DNA of 64,000 bases from Bacteroidota bacterium (GTDB lineage Bacteria; Bacteroidota; Rhodothermia; JANXDC01), in the NCBI GenBank assembly GCA_025059945.1, contig JANXDC010000005.1, positions 1-64,000 of the forward strand, given 5' to 3'. The notes under the pieces were generated by a model that made no database searches, was not told the origin of the DNA, and saw only the letters and a program-made list of their open reading frames with translations. Shown here in pieces: positions 49,199-58,620 of this stretch (its first letter is position 1; each line of letters starts with the position of its first letter). The position numbers and the translations under genes were made by a program.

Positions 49199-51553
49199 CT
49201 ATTCCAGATACAGACGGCGCATGGCCTCGCGCACCTGACGGCTGACTAGATCGCGTACGCGCAGCGTGAGCTCATACAAGCCGGGATCCAGGCGGCTTAC
49301 GTCGATCTGCACGTATCGGGCCGCATCGGGTCTCTCCGTGGTGTACTCGAAGCGCACCGCAACCCCGCCTGGGGCGCCAAAGAGCGCGCGCCAGAGCCTG
49401 CGAAGCCCCCTTGTGCGCTCTAGAGGCCGCACGATCGCCTCGACTTGATAAGCACCTCGACCCCCCTGAAGCCCCAGCTGATAGAGCTCAAAATAGGCAT
49501 ATAGGAGCTGTTCGCGCGCAAAAACCGGCCAAGGGGCGGGCAGTATCCGAAACCCGTTTCGCCACAGCGACGCCTCGCCCGATCCGGGGGGATCGGCCTC
49601 CTCCACGTGATAGGCGAGCAGAAGATCGCTCATCTGCAAACGCGGGGCGTCGTAGTCGGGCACCTCCAATGCGGTCCGCTCCAGCGCCACGGCCTGTGTG
49701 GTGCTCTCCTCGAATTCCAGCGAAAGCTCATATCGGCCCGGAGGGGCGGAGATAAGCTGTGCGTCGATCCAGAGGGCGGCTCTCTTAAAGCGCACGAGCT
49801 TATCGGGCCGAAGCCCGTAGAACGTGCTGCGCCGCTCGGCGCGCACCGTGCGCTGCGCATCCACCAGAAAAAGCCCCTGCTGGGCCACGAGCACCTGCCG
49901 CGCAAGCGCATCCGGATTCGTAATCGGCACCCCATAAGGGACGACGACGTCGGCTTGCCCGTTCTGACCTCGAAAACGAGCTACGACATAAGGCATCTTA
50001 AAAAGCCTTCCCGGTGGATCGAACCGATACTGCTCCGGAAGGCTTCGGAACGTCTCGCGGGCCTTGATCGCGTAGTCCACCAGCCAGGGGTTTTTGTGCG
50101 AAGCCGGCGGGGTGTAGAGGATGAAGTTGCCGTTGCGCATCTCATCGACGAAGACGAACCGAAAGCGACCGTAGTCCCAGATATCAAAGGTGCGCATCTG
50201 CTCCGGGAGGTTGGCCCTCTGCTCCGAGGCCGCCATCCAGGGCAGCAGCTTCATGCTGCGAGACGGGGGACCGTAGCGAACCAAAATCCGCCCCCGTTCG
50301 GTCTGCCAGCCCCGGAGTTGCAGGGGCTCTACCCGGAACAGCAGATCGGCGTAGACCATGCGCGCAAAGTGTTCCAGCTTGCGCTCGTTGTAGAGCACCA
50401 GCAACCGAGGCTTTTTGCTCGCCCAGAAGCGCGCCGTATACCCTTCGGGGTCCGCTTCGTAGGCTTTGCGCTCCGGCTCCGGTACCAAATACGAGACGTC
50501 CTCGAAGACGGCCTTTAGGCTTGGATCGTAGTGGAAGGCGGTCTGAAAGGCCTTATCCGCCTCCTCGTAGCGCTTGGCCCGGTAATGCAGAAGCCCCATG
50601 TAGAGCCATGTCTGAGGATCCTGGCCGAAGAAAACATACATTTGGCGGATGAGCTCATAGGCGGGCTCCAGCTCATGCCGCAGCATGTAGAGGCGAAAGA
50701 GCTTGTCGTAAGCTTGCCGGCGCATGGGGTCGCGCGCAAGGGCGCGCTCTAGGAGCCCGCGCGCCATCCGATAGGCCCGCTCTCCCCGCGCGCGCCAATC
50801 CGAAAGGGGCTCGCCCTGCTGGCGCAACAATTCCAGATCAAAGGGGTCCTCGACGAAGGCGGCGCGGACAAGACGCTGGGTCATTTGGGCGATTTGCTCC
50901 CCCTGCAAGCCAAAGGCCTCCAGAAAAGAGAGCCCGCGTTCGACCTCCACCCCGCCAGGCCCCGGCGGTTCGTCGGGGGGCCGGGTTTGCTCTCGGCCTA
51001 CGGTCTCATCCAGGCGGCGAAACGGGTTGCTTTCCGGGTTCTCCTCCTGCCGGAGGGGAAAGTCGTATAACTCCGTGGCGACCAGAGAAACGGCGTCGCG
51101 GTAGCGCCAGTAATCGTTGGCGTAGGATTCCCCTAAAGCCTCCAGAGCGAAGGCGTTTTCGGGGTCCAATTGGAGGATCCGACGTGCCAGGTCGCGGCGT
51201 TTGGCCTCATTGAGCAGATCCCAAAGGTTAAAGCCGCTATCCTGGCGCAGGTGCTCGAGTCGGGCCACAAGGTAGCGCACGTTCTGGGGATCCAGCTCCA
51301 GGGCCCGGTCCAGCTCTCGGCCGGCGGCGCGGCGATCCCCCATCTCCCAGTAGACGCGGGCCAGCTGATAGTGGGCCTCGGCGTTTCGCTCGTTTATCGC
51401 CAAGGCCTGACGAAAGGCCCGCTCCGCAGCGCTCCAGTTTCTCGCCCGAAAGGCCTCCTGCCCCTGCCGCAGATAAAGCGAATCGCTTTGGGCATACGCC
51501 AGAGCCGCGCCCCAAAACGAAAAGCAAAGCAAGCAGAACCCGCCTGCGCGCAT
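49199..51553 (-). CDS. GWxTD domain-containing protein with TPR repeats
   Basis: A 784-residue secreted protein. A signal peptide (residues 1-22) precedes TPR-type repeats (RQGQEAFRARNWSAAERAFRQALAINERNAEAHYQLARVYWEMGDRR; later YMGLLHYRAKRYEEADKAFQTAFHYDP). The motif that names the GWxTD domain is seen as LRGWQTERGRILVRYGPP. GWxTD proteins occur widely in the FCB group with unknown function; the long C-terminal part is beta-rich. It lies directly upstream of the TonB-like gene and 38 bases after the VWA-type gene, so it is in the envelope array. Confidence 0.87.
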   Translation of the reverse strand: MRAGGFCLLCFSFWGAALAYAQSDSLYLRQGQEAFRARNWSAAERAFRQALAINERNAEAHYQLARVYWEMGDRRAAGRELDRALELDPQNVRYLVARLEHLRQDSGFNLWDLLNEAKRRDLARRILQLDPENAFALEALGESYANDYWRYRDAVSLVATELYDFPLRQEENPESNPFRRLDETVGREQTRPPDEPPGPGGVEVERGLSFLEAFGLQGEQIAQMTQRLVRAAFVEDPFDLELLRQQGEPLSDWRARGERAYRMARGLLERALARDPMRRQAYDKLFRLYMLRHELEPAYELIRQMYVFFGQDPQTWLYMGLLHYRAKRYEEADKAFQTAFHYDPSLKAVFEDVSYLVPEPERKAYEADPEGYTARFWASKKPRLLVLYNERKLEHFARMVYADLLFRVEPLQLRGWQTERGRILVRYGPPSRSMKLLPWMAASEQRANLPEQMRTFDIWDYGRFRFVFVDEMRNGNFILYTPPASHKNPWLVDYAIKARETFRSLPEQYRFDPPGRLFKMPYVVARFRGQNGQADVVVPYGVPITNPDALARQVLVAQQGLFLVDAQRTVRAERRSTFYGLRPDKLVRFKRAALWIDAQLISAPPGRYELSLEFEESTTQAVALERTALEVPDYDAPRLQMSDLLLAYHVEEADPPGSGEASLWRNGFRILPAPWPVFAREQLLYAYFELYQLGLQGGRGAYQVEAIVRPLERTRGLRRLWRALFGAPGGVAVRFEYTTERPDAARYVQIDVSRLDPGLYELTLRVRDLVSRQVREAMRRLYLE

Positions 51554-51591
51554 GGCACCCTCCTACGGCCCCACTTTGTTGTATCGCCGGA

Positions 51592-53733
51592 TCAAGGAAG
51601 GCTGTTCCGCCGACGCCAGAGCCACTCGGCCGTAAGCAGAAGCAGGACCAAGGCCAGCAGCGCGGGATGCTGCCAGAGGGCGATACGCCGGATCCGCTCC
51701 TGGCTCTGCGCAAGACCATGCCGGGATAGCAAAAGGGCCCGCAAGGAGTCAAGCTCTTCGGGGCCGAAGACGGCGCCTCCCGTTCGGGCCGCGAGCTGAC
51801 GCAAAAGGGGCAAGTTGAGCCCGATGTCGCGGCGCTCCAGGTCCAAGGGTGCTACAAGAAACTCCCCCTCATCCACCCCGATCTGCTCCCCTCGACGGCG
51901 CCCCTCAGCCCGGTACCGATATAGGCCCGGGGGCAGGGGTTCTGTGCGGCCCTCGTAGCGCCCTTCTCCGCGCGGCTCCAGCAGCAGGCGCCGCTCCAGC
52001 CCAGCGGGACCGCGTATCGAAAGCCTAAGCTCGGCATCGGATACGGGCTCAAGGCTTTCGTTGTAGACGTGCCCCAGAAAGTCGATCGGCTCTTGGGGAT
52101 CGAAGCCAAGCTGTGCGGGTCGCACGCGCACCAGGCGTTCATCGCGCACGGCCGACACCCAGCTTAGCAGGTTGCGCATGAGCGCATCGTAGGCCGATCC
52201 GATCCCGGCCGTCCCTTCGCCTACCGTTTTCCAGCGCCACCAATCCCAACCCAAGAGAGCAGCCGTGCGCAGCCGGCCCAGCTGCTGCACCAGCACGAGG
52301 GGATCGGGCAGGCGCACGTCTCGGATCCGCATCGAGGCCAAGACGCGAGCGGAAGCCCGGGGCTCAAAGGCCCCCTCGAAGGTGGAGACGGGCGGCAGCC
52401 GTTCCCAGATGGCTCCGCTCTGCTCCGGGGCCAGTTCCAGCACCGGGTGCGCGAGGCCCAGGCCCGTGGGCTCGAAGAAAACGGTCGTCTCCTGCCGAGC
52501 CTGCGGGCGCACAAGGCGGGCCGGGAAGGCCCCCCCGAAGCTCGCCTCCAGGCCTCTGAGATCGGATTGCCGGCTCAAGATGAAGACCGCCGGCAGCTGC
52601 TCTTCGCGCACGGCCCGGCTTAAGCGCTCCAGAGCCCCCTCCATGGGCACGGGGCCCGGAAAGCCCACCAAAAACAGCGCCTGGAAATCTTGCAGGCGTT
52701 CCGGAAGCGGCCCCTCGTAGAACTCAGCGGCGTTTTTCTGCGTGCGCGCCTCCACCTGCAGGTCCGGATCGAGCGCTAGGACGTGCCGCAGCAGGGCCAG
52801 GTCTGGGCTCGGAGCCCCGGCCACCACGAGCACGCGGCGGCGGCGTTCGAGCACTTCCAGCGCGAAGGCCGCCTCGTTGTTGGCGTAGGTGCGCTCCCCG
52901 CCGATGCGATCGATTCGCACCCGATATAGCTGCCGGCCGGGCCGCTCCGGAACAAGGCGAAACTCAGCTAGCCCGCTGTGGCCGGGCTGCAGGGGCACGA
53001 CTTGACGGGCTAGCTCTCGGCCGTCGCGCTCCAGGCGCACGGTTAGCTGAAGGAGCTCCGGAGCCCCTTCGGCGCGCACGGACACCGAAACCGGCATCTC
53101 AGCCCCCACGTAGGCGATCGGGCCGCTAAGCACGCGTTCGATGCGCAGATCCCGATAGGGCATGGTATCCCCCACGGCCACCACGTAGACGGGTAGGCCC
53201 AGGCGTTCGGCCACGTACAAGGGGCTGGGGCCGCTGTTGTGGTTGCCGTCTGTAACGAGCACGAGGGCTTTGAGCCGGTCCCGCTGGGCCGAGGCGGCCT
53301 CCAGGGCCCGAGACAGGTTGGTGCGCCGTCCTTCAAAGCGCAGCGAGTCCGGATGCGGCAGGCGGGCCGTGTCCTCGGCAAAGCGAAACGCTACGGGCTC
53401 GATCGGGGACCAATTTCGGCTCCACAGGGCGCGGGCTATGTTTCGAGCCGCCTCTGCGGGGCGTCCGGATGGGCTCTGAACGTCTAAGCTTTGGGTGTCG
53501 TCAAAGAGCCAGGCGATCTGAGGATACAAGATGAGCCGATGTCGATAGCTCCAGACGGGCTCCAGCAGCAGCATGCCCAACAGGGTGATCGCGCCCGCCC
53601 GCAGAGCCGCCATGCCCGCGCGCTTCCAGGTGGGCAGCTCGGGTTCTGTTCGGCGGTAAAGCCAGTACGCCACTCCGATGCCCAGGCCGAGCCAAAGGAG
53701 CCCCCACCAGAGGGCGTGCGCCGTATACAGCAT
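51592..53733 (-). CDS. VWA-like membrane protein (BatA-type organisation)
   Basis: A 713-residue protein with two N-terminal membrane helices (about 5-23 and 44-62), a C-terminal helix (ALLALVLLLLTAEWLW), and between them a von Willebrand factor A-like domain. The metal site is only partial: IAWLFDDTQSLDV replaces a clear DxSxS, and LVLVTDGNHNSGP supplies the last Asp. A beta-rich periplasmic region follows, then a glutamine amidotransferase-like stretch (RVLVVAGAPSPDLALL). This matches large VWA membrane proteins seen with MoxR ATPases. The MoxR gene sits two genes upstream in the same array. Confidence 0.82.
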   Translation of the reverse strand: MLYTAHALWWGLLWLGLGIGVAYWLYRRTEPELPTWKRAGMAALRAGAITLLGMLLLEPVWSYRHRLILYPQIAWLFDDTQSLDVQSPSGRPAEAARNIARALWSRNWSPIEPVAFRFAEDTARLPHPDSLRFEGRRTNLSRALEAASAQRDRLKALVLVTDGNHNSGPSPLYVAERLGLPVYVVAVGDTMPYRDLRIERVLSGPIAYVGAEMPVSVSVRAEGAPELLQLTVRLERDGRELARQVVPLQPGHSGLAEFRLVPERPGRQLYRVRIDRIGGERTYANNEAAFALEVLERRRRVLVVAGAPSPDLALLRHVLALDPDLQVEARTQKNAAEFYEGPLPERLQDFQALFLVGFPGPVPMEGALERLSRAVREEQLPAVFILSRQSDLRGLEASFGGAFPARLVRPQARQETTVFFEPTGLGLAHPVLELAPEQSGAIWERLPPVSTFEGAFEPRASARVLASMRIRDVRLPDPLVLVQQLGRLRTAALLGWDWWRWKTVGEGTAGIGSAYDALMRNLLSWVSAVRDERLVRVRPAQLGFDPQEPIDFLGHVYNESLEPVSDAELRLSIRGPAGLERRLLLEPRGEGRYEGRTEPLPPGLYRYRAEGRRRGEQIGVDEGEFLVAPLDLERRDIGLNLPLLRQLAARTGGAVFGPEELDSLRALLLSRHGLAQSQERIRRIALWQHPALLALVLLLLTAEWLWRRRNSLP

Positions 53734-53734
53734 C

Positions 53735-55426
53735 TCAGAGCCCAGCCTTTAGGAGCTTACGCCAACTTACGCGGCCGTCTATAGAAACGCGCAGCAGATA
53801 CAGGCCCGGAGCTACAGGCCGGCCGTCCGCCGCGCGGCCGTCCCAGTACAAGGCCGCCTCCGAGCCAAGGGCGGTGGGCTGTTCAAGCCTCCGAAGCCGC
53901 TCTCCGGTAAGAGAGAAGACCTCCGCCCGCACGGATCCCGCGCTTCGCAGGGGTATCCATACGCCCCTTTGAAACGGGTGCGGATACGGCGCACCTAACT
54001 CCTCTTCCGGCTCGAGGGGCGCCTCCGCGGAAAGAGCCGTGGCTTGGGCGAGCAAGCGGGCCGCGTCTAGAATCCCATAGCCGTAGTCGTTGTTGGGGCG
54101 ATCGGCCAAGTGAGCGGATCGGCGCGCCAGCGCGATTAACTCGCGCGGACGCAGGCCGGGGGACCGTTCAAGCAGCAGCGCTAGAATCCCCGTTACAATC
54201 GGGGCGGCAAAGGAGGTGCCGCTACCCTGGGCATAACCACCCGAAGGGGTGGCCAGGACGACGCCTACGCCCAAGGCGCAGACGTCGGGCTTGATGCGAC
54301 CATCGTACGTAGGGCCCCGGCTGCTGAAGGGGGCCAAGGAGCTATCGGCCCGCACGGCTCCGACGGCGATCACGGAGTCTCCGTCGGCGGGGGCCACTAT
54401 GTAGCGCCACGGACGCGCCCCCTCGTTGCCCGCGGCGTTGATCACGAGCACCCCGCGGGAGGCGGCCCGCTGGGCCGCGCGCGTAACCAAGGTGGTTCGC
54501 CCGTCCATGTGGGTGTAGCTGTAATCGCCGATCCCGCCGTCAAAAGTCGTATAGCCCAGCGAGGAGTTCACCAGCCGGGCCCCTTGAGCCTCTAGCCACT
54601 CCAGCCCAGCTACCCAGAAGTCCTCCTCTTGGCGCGTTTCCGAGCTGACGTCCTCGGTGCGGGCCAAGAGGACCTCCGCTCCGTAGGCCGGGCCGATAAG
54701 ACGGCCCGGATGATAGCCTACGGCCACCGAGAGCACGGCCGTGCCGTGGCTAGGGGTGTTGGAGACGTCCGCGTCTCCCTCTACAAAGTCCCGCGCGCCC
54801 TTTAGCCGCCCCTCGGCCAGCAGGGCGCGAAAGGCAGGACTGGTGCGCACCTCAAAACCGGCATCCAAAAACCCGATACGCACCCCCCTACCCGAAAGAC
54901 CCTGCGCGTGCAACCGGAACACGTTCGAGAGGGCCAGTTGCGCCCAGGAGGGCCCGTAATCGAGCCCCGTAGCCCCGCGCGAAAGCCCTTTGGGAAGCGC
55001 CTCCTCCGGAAGCGGACGCAGCTCCACGGGATCGGGTCTGACAAAGCGGGCCACGGGCCGCACGGCGCGCACGAAGGGCAGCCGCTCCACCTGAGCGCGC
55101 TGCGCCTCCGACAGAACGGCCGATACGGCGTTAAACCACCGGCTCTGCGCCACAGGCTCGACGCCGATTGCCTGCAAGGCCCTTACGTACTGCGAACTTA
55201 CGGGCAGGTCTTCTTCCGACCATAGCGGCCCCTCACCGGCCTGCAGGCGTCGAGCTAGCGCCTCCGGGGTAAGCCAACGCAGATCCGCACTAGCCGACCC
55301 GGATAGCGTCTCCGGTTTGTCCTGAAAGAAGATCCAATAGCGCGTCTGGCCCCAAAGAGGCTGCGCGACCCACAGCACGGCCAGCAGCGACCAGGACCTC
55401 CAACGCCCAGACACGCTGGCGATCAT
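53735..55426 (-). CDS. Subtilisin-like serine protease with a C-terminal sorting domain
   Basis: A 563-residue secreted S8 protease. A signal peptide precedes a propeptide; the catalytic triad is Asp188 (IGFLDAGF), His227 (NTPSHGTAVLSVA) and Ser405 (GSGTSFAAPI), with Asn333 of AAGNEG as the oxyanion residue. The last about 80 residues (PYPHPFQRGVWIPLRSAGSVRAEVFSLTGERL, then GLYLLRVSIDGRVSWRKLLKAG) form a type IX secretion-like sorting domain. Together with PorX this suggests secretion through T9SS. The gene overlaps moxR by four bases, so it is translated after it. Confidence 0.93.
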   Translation of the reverse strand: MIASVSGRWRSWSLLAVLWVAQPLWGQTRYWIFFQDKPETLSGSASADLRWLTPEALARRLQAGEGPLWSEEDLPVSSQYVRALQAIGVEPVAQSRWFNAVSAVLSEAQRAQVERLPFVRAVRPVARFVRPDPVELRPLPEEALPKGLSRGATGLDYGPSWAQLALSNVFRLHAQGLSGRGVRIGFLDAGFEVRTSPAFRALLAEGRLKGARDFVEGDADVSNTPSHGTAVLSVAVGYHPGRLIGPAYGAEVLLARTEDVSSETRQEEDFWVAGLEWLEAQGARLVNSSLGYTTFDGGIGDYSYTHMDGRTTLVTRAAQRAASRGVLVINAAGNEGARPWRYIVAPADGDSVIAVGAVRADSSLAPFSSRGPTYDGRIKPDVCALGVGVVLATPSGGYAQGSGTSFAAPIVTGILALLLERSPGLRPRELIALARRSAHLADRPNNDYGYGILDAARLLAQATALSAEAPLEPEEELGAPYPHPFQRGVWIPLRSAGSVRAEVFSLTGERLRRLEQPTALGSEAALYWDGRAADGRPVAPGLYLLRVSIDGRVSWRKLLKAGL

Positions 55427-56427
55427 GCCAACGCCAAAAGCTTCTCCACGATGTGCTCGGGCCGGATCCCATCGGCCTCGGCGTTGAAATTCGTCACGAT
55501 CCGATGCCGTAGCACGGGCACGGCCACGGCCCGCACATCCTCGATATCCGGGGTGAAGCGGCCCTGCAGGAGGGCGCGCGTCTTGGCGCCCAGAATCAGG
55601 TACTGCGAGGCACGGGGCCCTGCCCCCCAGCTAACCCAGGTGCGCACAAAGTCCGGCGCCTCCGGAAGCGAGGGACGCGTTCGGGCCACAAGGCGCACGG
55701 CGTAGCGGATTACGTTTTCCGCTACAGGCACGCGCCGCGCCAAGCGCTGAAAAGCCAGGATCTGCTCGGCGTTCAAAACAGGGACAAGCTGCACCTGTCG
55801 ATCCCCGGTGGTCTGACGCACCACTTCGAGCTCCTGTTCGAAGCTGGGGTAGTCCAGCCACAAGTTGAACATGAACCGATCCAGCTGCGCTTCCGGTAGC
55901 GGGTAGGTGCCCTCTTGCTCGATGGGGTTCTGAGTGGCCAACACAAAGAACGGCTCGGGCAATTCATAGGTCTGGCCGGCCACCGTAACGCGATGCTCTT
56001 GCATGGCTTCCAGGAGCGCGGCCTGGGTCTTGGGGGGCGTGCGGTTGATCTCATCGGCGAGCACGATGTTGGCGAAGATGGGGCCGCGGACGAACTTGAA
56101 GTACCGGCGGCCGGAGGCGACGTCCTCCTCGATGATCTCCGTGCCCGTAATGTCGCTTGGCATCAGATCCGGGGTGAACTGGATGCGGCTAAAGCCTAAA
56201 TCCAGCACCTGCGCCACGGTGCGGACCAGTAGCGTTTTAGCCAAGCCGGGGACACCGATTAGCAGGCAGTGCCCGCGCGCCAAGAGTCCGATGAGAAGCT
56301 GCTCGATAATGGCCTCTTGGCCCACGATGACGCGCGCGATTTCGCGGCGAAGCTGGGCATAGGCCTCGCTCAGGGCTTCGGCTTGGGCCACCTCGGCGGA
56401 AGCCCAGCGGTTAGGCTCAGCGCTCAT
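55423..56427 (-). CDS. MoxR family AAA+ ATPase
   Basis: A 334-residue AAA+ protein of the MoxR group. Walker A is GVPGLAKT (residues 58-65), Walker B is VLADEINRTPPKTQAALLEAMQEHRVT, and sensor/finger motifs FFVLATQNPIEQEGTYPLPEAQLDRFMF follow. MoxR proteins are chaperone-like ATPases that often activate VWA proteins or metal enzymes. It overlaps the end of the surA-like gene by 11 bases and the S8 protease start by four, so it is locked into the operon. No DUF58 gene is present, although MoxR genes commonly have one. Confidence 0.94.
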   Translation of the reverse strand: MSAEPNRWASAEVAQAEALSEAYAQLRREIARVIVGQEAIIEQLLIGLLARGHCLLIGVPGLAKTLLVRTVAQVLDLGFSRIQFTPDLMPSDITGTEIIEEDVASGRRYFKFVRGPIFANIVLADEINRTPPKTQAALLEAMQEHRVTVAGQTYELPEPFFVLATQNPIEQEGTYPLPEAQLDRFMFNLWLDYPSFEQELEVVRQTTGDRQVQLVPVLNAEQILAFQRLARRVPVAENVIRYAVRLVARTRPSLPEAPDFVRTWVSWGAGPRASQYLILGAKTRALLQGRFTPDIEDVRAVAVPVLRHRIVTNFNAEADGIRPEHIVEKLLALA

Positions 56428-57769
56428 GGTTGCTTATCCAGGGAATGGGGGTTGACAGCGGAACACGGACTTCCACGTAGATGCCGCGCGCGGCCCGGCG
56501 TACGAGTTCCTGCAAGAGCTCCTGGCGCCGTTGGACCAGGAAAACCTGTTCGATCTGGGGGTAGTCCTGCTCCAAGTTAGCCCGGTGGGCCTCGACCCGA
56601 CGCTGCAGCCAGACGATGTGATAGGCCCGGGAACCGTCGAGCATCTGAAAGGGAGCCGGTAAGCTAATCGAGCCCACCTGAAGCGTGTCGACCGTCTCCC
56701 GAAACAGGGGATCCAGCGCCTCCAGGGGCAGGCCCCGCTGGCCGGTTTGCGGGTTGAGGATCTGCCCGCCCAGGGGGGCCGATTCCGGATCCTCGGAGTG
56801 CCGACGCGCCATCTCATGAAAGGGGCGCTTATGTAGGAGGATCGAGTCCCGGATAGCCTGCAGCTTTCGTATGGCGGGCTCCGGATCGAGCGCCTCCGGC
56901 CCGAGCCGGATCAAGATGTGGCTGGTGTTGATCAGGTCGCCGCGCTTCGCATTGAGCCGAATGATGTGAAATCCGAAGGAGGTTTCGACAACCTCCGAGA
57001 TCTGGCCCGGCTCCAGGGCCGCAGCCGCAGCCGAGAACTCGGGCACGAGCTCGCTTAAGTGGAACTCCCCCAAGTAGCCGCCTTCAGCGGCGGTAGCGGG
57101 ATCTTGAGAATAGCGGCGGGCTAGTTCGGCGAAATCTCGGCCCCTCAGGAGGCTATCCCGAAGCGCCCGGGCCAGATGCAGAGCCCGGTTTCGCGCCTCC
57201 GGGTTCAGACGGGGCTTGGCCACAATGTGGGCCAGCTCCACCGTCGTGGGCACGATCGGCAAGCTGTCCTCAGGTATAGAGCGAAACCAGGCCTCCACCT
57301 CGGGCCGAGTGACGCGGATCGAGCCCAGGCGCTGCCGCTGATACTGCTGCACCAACAGCTGGTTGCGCACCTCCTCGCGGAACTCGCTTTTAAGCTGCAC
57401 AAGCGGCTTGCCGTATACTTGCTGCACCCGATCCTCCGAGCCCAGCTGGCGGACCAGCTGCGCCAAGCGCTGCTCTAGCTCCCGATCCACTTCGGCCTCG
57501 GAGACCTTAACCAGCGTATCCTCCCTGGCGCGAAGCAGCAGGATGCGCTCCTGGATCAGGTCCTGAAGCGCCCGCTCCCAGAGCGCCTTCGAGTAGGGAT
57601 AGCCGTTTTGCATGTACAAAAACGATCGGGTATCGACCTCGGAGCGCAAGATGGGCTGATCCTCCACCATGGCCACGATCTGATCCAGTATGCGCGGTTG
57701 GGACAGGACCATGGACGAAGGCCACAGGGCCAAGGCCAGCACAAGACCCCAGTTTTGAACCATCCTCAT
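56417..57769 (-). CDS. surA: Peptidyl-prolyl cis-trans isomerase, SurA-like
   Basis: A 450-residue periplasmic foldase. A signal peptide (about 1-23) precedes the SurA N-domain (LDQIVAMVEDQPILRSEVDTRSFLYMQ), and two parvulin-type rotamase domains follow (VELAHIVAKPRLN to FGFHIIRLNAKRGD; TSHILIRLGPEAL to LGGQILNPQTGQRGLPLEALDPLF). Chaperones of this type carry outer-membrane proteins to the BAM complex. ATG at 57769 forms an ATGA overlap with the stop of the upstream foldase gene. It lies between two foldase genes and moxR. Confidence 0.87.
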   Translation of the reverse strand: MRMVQNWGLVLALALWPSSMVLSQPRILDQIVAMVEDQPILRSEVDTRSFLYMQNGYPYSKALWERALQDLIQERILLLRAREDTLVKVSEAEVDRELEQRLAQLVRQLGSEDRVQQVYGKPLVQLKSEFREEVRNQLLVQQYQRQRLGSIRVTRPEVEAWFRSIPEDSLPIVPTTVELAHIVAKPRLNPEARNRALHLARALRDSLLRGRDFAELARRYSQDPATAAEGGYLGEFHLSELVPEFSAAAAALEPGQISEVVETSFGFHIIRLNAKRGDLINTSHILIRLGPEALDPEPAIRKLQAIRDSILLHKRPFHEMARRHSEDPESAPLGGQILNPQTGQRGLPLEALDPLFRETVDTLQVGSISLPAPFQMLDGSRAYHIVWLQRRVEAHRANLEQDYPQIEQVFLVQRRQELLQELVRRAARGIYVEVRVPLSTPIPWISNHER

Positions 57770-58620
57770 CCTCTGTTTCTGAGCGTATCCGCCACCCGGA
57801 CCGGTATCTGCCGGCGTAGCTCTTGAACGAGCGCATCGAGTTGCTGTTTCCGCCGGAGCAGTTCCAGCCGCTGTCGCACGTCTTGACGCACCCAATCCCA
57901 CTCCGGTTCGCTTCCGGCGGGGCGTCGTTCCACAAGCTGGAGCACGTGGTAAAGACCCTCTAGCTCCACAACGGGCGCCACCTCCCCAGGTCTTAGGACC
58001 TGCACGAGGCGGTTTAGGGACTCGTAGGGACGAAGCAGGCGGCTAATCGGATGAAATGCCCGGGAGACGGCCCAGGCTGCGGCAGTATCGGCTGCATAGC
58101 GACGCACGATCTCCGGCCAGGGACGCCGTTCAAGCAGGGCGCGGCGGGCCTGTTCAGCCTGTTCTCGCGTAAAGGTAGCAAGATACCGGACCAAGGCGTA
58201 GTCCTCGCGCAGCCGAAACTCCTCGCGATGAGCCGCAAAGTAGGCGCGCACTTCCTCATCGCTAAGCTCTATAGGTTGCTTGCGAGCCCACTGCGTCAAG
58301 AAAGCGCCCACGACGATCGCCCGCTCGGCCTGCTGCACCCTTCGGCGCACAGAGGGGCTATCGGCAATCCCTTGCCGCCGCGCGGCCTGGTAAAGCAATT
58401 CGTTTTGAATCCACTGCTCCACGTAGGCGGCCACGTAGCGGACGCTATCGGACCCCGACAGGCCCTCTGGCCACTCAGCTCGAAGCATGGAGAGCGTGAG
58501 CCGGGCTTCGCCCACCTCCGCTAAGACACGCTCCGCAGTTGGCTTTGGCGGGCGACAGCCCCACCACGACAAAACCGCAAGCCCCGTGCAGAGGATTAGG
58601 AGTTCCGACGAACGGCCCAC
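57766..58620 (-). CDS. Lipoprotein foldase of the parvulin/SurA type
   Basis: A 284-residue lipoprotein (lipobox SWWGC, Cys22) with a SurA/PrsA-like fold: a helical N-domain ending LIQNELLYQAARRQGIADSP, then a parvulin-like region, VRAYFAAHREEFRLREDYALVRYLATFTREQAEQARRALL, with weak rotamase motifs. Isomerase activity is not assured: no clean GGDLG motif is present. The GTG start at 58620 overlaps the previous gene by 25 bases. It is the second of three foldases in a row. Confidence 0.75.
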   Translation of the reverse strand: MGRSSELLILCTGLAVLSWWGCRPPKPTAERVLAEVGEARLTLSMLRAEWPEGLSGSDSVRYVAAYVEQWIQNELLYQAARRQGIADSPSVRRRVQQAERAIVVGAFLTQWARKQPIELSDEEVRAYFAAHREEFRLREDYALVRYLATFTREQAEQARRALLERRPWPEIVRRYAADTAAAWAVSRAFHPISRLLRPYESLNRLVQVLRPGEVAPVVELEGLYHVLQLVERRPAGSEPEWDWVRQDVRQRLELLRRKQQLDALVQELRRQIPVRVADTLRNRG

